Source: Chthonomonadales bacterium (GTDB lineage: Bacteria > Armatimonadota > Chthonomonadetes > Chthonomonadales > CAJBBX01). Taken from it: a stretch of 64,000 nt of DNA. Location: the NCBI GenBank assembly GCA_020849275.1, contig JADLGO010000046.1, forward strand, positions 48,473 to 112,472, read 5' to 3'. This document shows, one piece after another, positions 61,990-64,000 of this stretch. A program made the position numbers and the translations under genes. Under the pieces are notes generated by a model that was given only the letters and a program-made list of their open reading frames with translations, made no database searches and was not told the DNA's origin. Each line of letters starts with the position of its first letter. The first letter of the stretch is position 1.

Positions 61990-63703
61990 GCGATGCCCTC
62001 TCGCCCGTCGCCGCCCGCGACGGGTCGGCGCGAAGCGCGACGCCCTCCGCGATCGCGCGCCGCATGTTGGCCGCGTTCGCGGCGAGGCTGGCCCCGCAGT
62101 CGAACAGGCTGCTGCTGCCGGCCACCAGGATGTCGGCGCCGGCCGCCACCATGCGAGGGATATTGGCAAAGCTCACGTTGCCGTCAACCTCGATGGGGAT
62201 CGGGCGGCCGGTCGCATCGAGCATCCGCCGGCACGCCGCGATCTTCGGCAGCGTGGCGGGCACGAGCGACTGGCCAGCGAACCCGGGATTCACCATCATC
62301 AGCAGCACGAAGTCGAGCCGGTCGAGGACGTGCGCGATCCGGTCCAGCGGCGTCGAGGGGTTCAGCGCCGCGCCCGCCAGCATGCCACGCTCGCGAATGT
62401 CCGCCAGCGTGCGGTCGAGGTGGACCGCCGACTCGACGTGCACCGAGACCCATTGCGCGCCAGCCTCCGCAGCCCTGCTCACGAAGAAACCGTTGTCGCA
62501 GACCATCAGGTGAAGGTCGAACGGCAGGGCAGTGACGGCGCGCAAACGCTCCGGCAGCAGGAGCCCGAGGGGCATGTTCGGCGCGAAGCGCGCGTCCATG
62601 ATGTCGAAGTGAAGCATGTCGGCGCCGGCATCCTCGAGCCGGGCCAACTCCTCGGCCAGGCGGCCCATGTCGGCGCACATCACGGAGGGTGCGATCCGCA
62701 CCGCCGGCGGGGCGGCCGGCACGCTGGCCTCCGGCGCGCGAACGCGCGTGCCACCGCCATGCGCGGGTGCCGCCCTCCTCGGCGTCTCGAACGCCTCCCG
62801 GCAGTGCCGGAGCGACTCGCGCAGCATGCCCTCGAGGTGGCGGTCGGAGTAGTCGCGGCCCAGCTTCGGCCCGGCAATCTCGAGATAGCCCACCAGCTCG
62901 TCAACCGGCAACTCCGCCTGCCGCGCCAGCAGAAGCTCGCGGACCTCGTCCACGCGCACGATGCCCCGCTCGCGCTCGTCCTCCGTGAAGCCGAACGTCG
63001 ACTCGAACACGGGGTCGGTGTTCCTCAGGTGCAGCTCGTACAGCCAGGGCAAGCACTCGCCGAGCAGGCGCATCGGGCCGAACACGACGCGACGGTCGGC
63101 GTCGGCGTAGCCGTGGGAGGCATCGGCGCAATAGCCCACGCGGGCCGTCGCGCGGCCGCACGAGAGCCGAAACGCGTCGAGTTCCGCGGCCAGCGAGACG
63201 ATCTCGGAGGGCAGAGTCGGCGGCTCTGCCTCGCACGACATTGGCTCGATCGTCAGCCACTCGATGCCGGCGTCGGCGGCGCGTTGCATCAGCGCGCGCA
63301 TGTGCTCGATGTACCGGCACACGCCGGCGCGCTTGGTCTCATGGCGGTCGCGCAACACGGCGCCGGGGTTGCAGCCCACCGACCGGGCTCCGAGCAGCGC
63401 GCCAACCTCGATGAGCCGCTCGTAGTTGCCGCGGGCGACGGCCACGAAGCCCTCCTCCTCGCGAAAGAAGCCGCCAAGCTCGCGATGAGAAGTGAAGAGG
63501 CTGTGGATGCGGAGGCCATGGTCGGCCGCCTGACGGCGTAGCTCAGCGAAGAACGAGTCCGGGAGATGGTAGAGCTCGAAGAACGTGCCAAGCTGGACAT
63601 CCCGAACACCCTCGGAGGCAAGGATGCGAAACAGCCAGGGGTACGAGTAGCGGTACTCTACCGGGTCTGTCTTGGCGCCGACCCGCAGCGAGAGTGACGG
63701 CAC
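61976..63703 (-). CDS. Fused xylose-isomerase-like/AP2 TIM-barrel and ribulose-phosphate-3-epimerase-like protein
   Basis: 575 residues. Residues 1-300 form an AP-endonuclease-2-type sugar isomerase/epimerase barrel (EPMSCEAEPPTLPSEIV, YCADASHGYADADRR). A Pro/Ala linker (305-335) leads to a ribulose-phosphate-3-epimerase domain: IAPSVMCADMGRLAEELARLE, HFDIMD (365-370), DLHLM (396-400), VNPGFAGQ (471-478) and EVDGNV (505-510) hold the metal and catalytic residues. Likely a two-step sugar-phosphate isomerase for the dehydrogenases downstream. GTG 63703 has AGGAGGGG upstream. Confidence 0.85.
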   Translation of the reverse strand: MPSLSLRVGAKTDPVEYRYSYPWLFRILASEGVRDVQLGTFFELYHLPDSFFAELRRQAADHGLRIHSLFTSHRELGGFFREEEGFVAVARGNYERLIEVGALLGARSVGCNPGAVLRDRHETKRAGVCRYIEHMRALMQRAADAGIEWLTIEPMSCEAEPPTLPSEIVSLAAELDAFRLSCGRATARVGYCADASHGYADADRRVVFGPMRLLGECLPWLYELHLRNTDPVFESTFGFTEDERERGIVRVDEVRELLLARQAELPVDELVGYLEIAGPKLGRDYSDRHLEGMLRESLRHCREAFETPRRAAPAHGGGTRVRAPEASVPAAPPAVRIAPSVMCADMGRLAEELARLEDAGADMLHFDIMDARFAPNMPLGLLLPERLRAVTALPFDLHLMVCDNGFFVSRAAEAGAQWVSVHVESAVHLDRTLADIRERGMLAGAALNPSTPLDRIAHVLDRLDFVLLMMVNPGFAGQSLVPATLPKIAACRRMLDATGRPIPIEVDGNVSFANIPRMVAAGADILVAGSSSLFDCGASLAANAANMRRAIAEGVALRADPSRAATGERASHGRA

Positions 63704-63810
63704 GCGGCCCCTCCTGGCGCCGCCTGGCGGCCGGAAGGCGAGCCGCGGCGGCGGAGCGATCGCCCGGGAGCGCCCGGCGCGTCAGCCGACGCCGCCGGAG
63801 CGATCGGCTC

Positions 63811-63840
63811 ATTGTAGCACCGCCCTCCACGGGCGGTCAA
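63811..63840 (-). promoter_or_regulatory. Sigma-70-type promoter of the epimerase-dehydrogenase operon, with an inverted repeat in the spacer
   Basis: On the minus strand TTGACC (63840-63835) and TACAAT (63816-63811) are 18 nt apart. The spacer contains a 7-bp inverted repeat, 63819-63825 with 63831-63837 (ACCGCCC/GGGCGGT). The -35 overlaps the stop codon of the ankyrin gene. The start would be near 63804, 100 nt before the GTG. Confidence 0.75.
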
Positions 63841-64000
63841 CGCCGGCCGGGCCGCCTCGCCGCGCTCGCCAGAACGGCAAGGACGGCGGCATCGCCATGC
63901 TCCCTGGCGAACTCCATCGGACTCCCGCGGTGGCCGGGTCGCCGGGAGACCAGGTCGGCCCCGTGCTCTGCCAGCACGCGCAGCAGCCGCGCCCGCCGCA
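63837..64000 (-). CDS. C-terminal fragment of an ankyrin-repeat protein
   Basis: Open from the window edge to TGA at 63837-63839, about 53 residues. LLRVLAEHGADLVSRRPGHRGSPMEFAREHGDAAVLAVLASA fits one and a half ankyrin repeats (xLLxHGADxxxxxxxGxSPxxxAxxxGxxxxLxxL). The rest of the gene is outside the window. Confidence 0.7.
   Translation of the reverse strand, partial: RRARLLRVLAEHGADLVSRRPGHRGSPMEFAREHGDAAVLAVLASAARRPGRR

Noticed and set aside
1..64000. tRNA or rRNA genes, CRISPR array, insertion sequence or prophage
   Set aside because: No cloverleaf-type sequence, spaced direct repeats, transposase, integrase or phage structural gene could be recognised.

Overview
The window is very GC-rich, densely coded, and typical of a free-living, outer-membrane-bearing bacterium. 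A TolC-family channel, a beta-barrel C-terminus and Tat or Sec exported proteins point to a diderm. A DUF6785-type membrane protein, an NlpC/P60 protein with SH3 domains and several arylsulfatase, ceramidase-like and glycosidase genes resemble Armatimonadota or a related poorly cultured lineage. That placement is an inference from family repertoire, not from a marker gene tree. No rRNA, tRNA, CRISPR array, insertion sequence or prophage gene was found.

Layout. 1-10.6 kb: tail of a beta-barrel protein, an NlpC/P60 hydrolase, coaX, a HEAT-like protein, a periplasmic LTxxQ protein, a MalK-type ATPase behind a consensus promoter, a phosphoglucose/phosphomannose isomerase, the rpsF-ssb-rpsR operon and a large glycosidase. 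10.6-15.5 kb: sdhC-sdhA-sdhB and a glutamate/leucine-type dehydrogenase. 15.6-23.9 kb (plus strand): a GNAT protein, then a GHMP kinase, a ceramidase-like hydrolase and a sulfatase joined by 4-nt overlaps, followed by a divergent DprA-like protein and the DUF6785 protein. 23.9-28.4 kb (minus): an HDOD protein, cheA and cheW under what looks like a sigma-28 promoter, then khpA and a cold-shock gene.

28.7-47.7 kb is one nearly unbroken minus-strand run. It starts at a strong promoter before recG and continues coaD, a coiled-coil protein, DUF177, rpmF, plsX, fabH, fabD, fabG, acpP, fabF, a zinc-ribbon membrane protein and rnc. It then carries a methionine/adenine salvage block (mtnP, mtnA, apt, NCS2 permease), a deacetylase-like protein, ygfZ, an EamA transporter and a RING-like zinc protein. 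The order joins pantetheine supply (coaD), acyl-phosphate synthesis (plsX) and fatty acid initiation and elongation (fabHDG, acpP, fabF) into one expression unit. MtnP releases adenine and methylthioribose-1-phosphate, and Apt and MtnA consume those two products.

47.8-50.8 kb: a Gfo/Idh/MocA oxidoreductase with a Doc-like protein that lacks the Fic histidine, then a 0.8-kb region with two opposed promoters and many perfect hairpins leading into a 79-residue orphan protein, then a 2Fe-2S ferredoxin. 50.9-56.7 kb: a MacAB-TolC-type export operon in which a glycine-rich LTxxQ protein sits between permease and ATPase. 56.7-63.7 kb (minus): a translationally coupled operon of a sugar-epimerase fusion (TIM-barrel isomerase plus ribulose-phosphate-3-epimerase-like domain), two zinc-type polyol dehydrogenases, moeA and a membrane protein. 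The window ends in the C-terminus of an ankyrin-repeat protein.

The features that most deserve a second look are the fused epimerase operon, the structured promoter-leader region at 49.7-50.0 kb, the sigma-28-like element before cheW, the 20-bp tandem repeat that supplies both the ygfZ stop and the EamA start, and the several key-residue losses (Doc-like, DprA-like).
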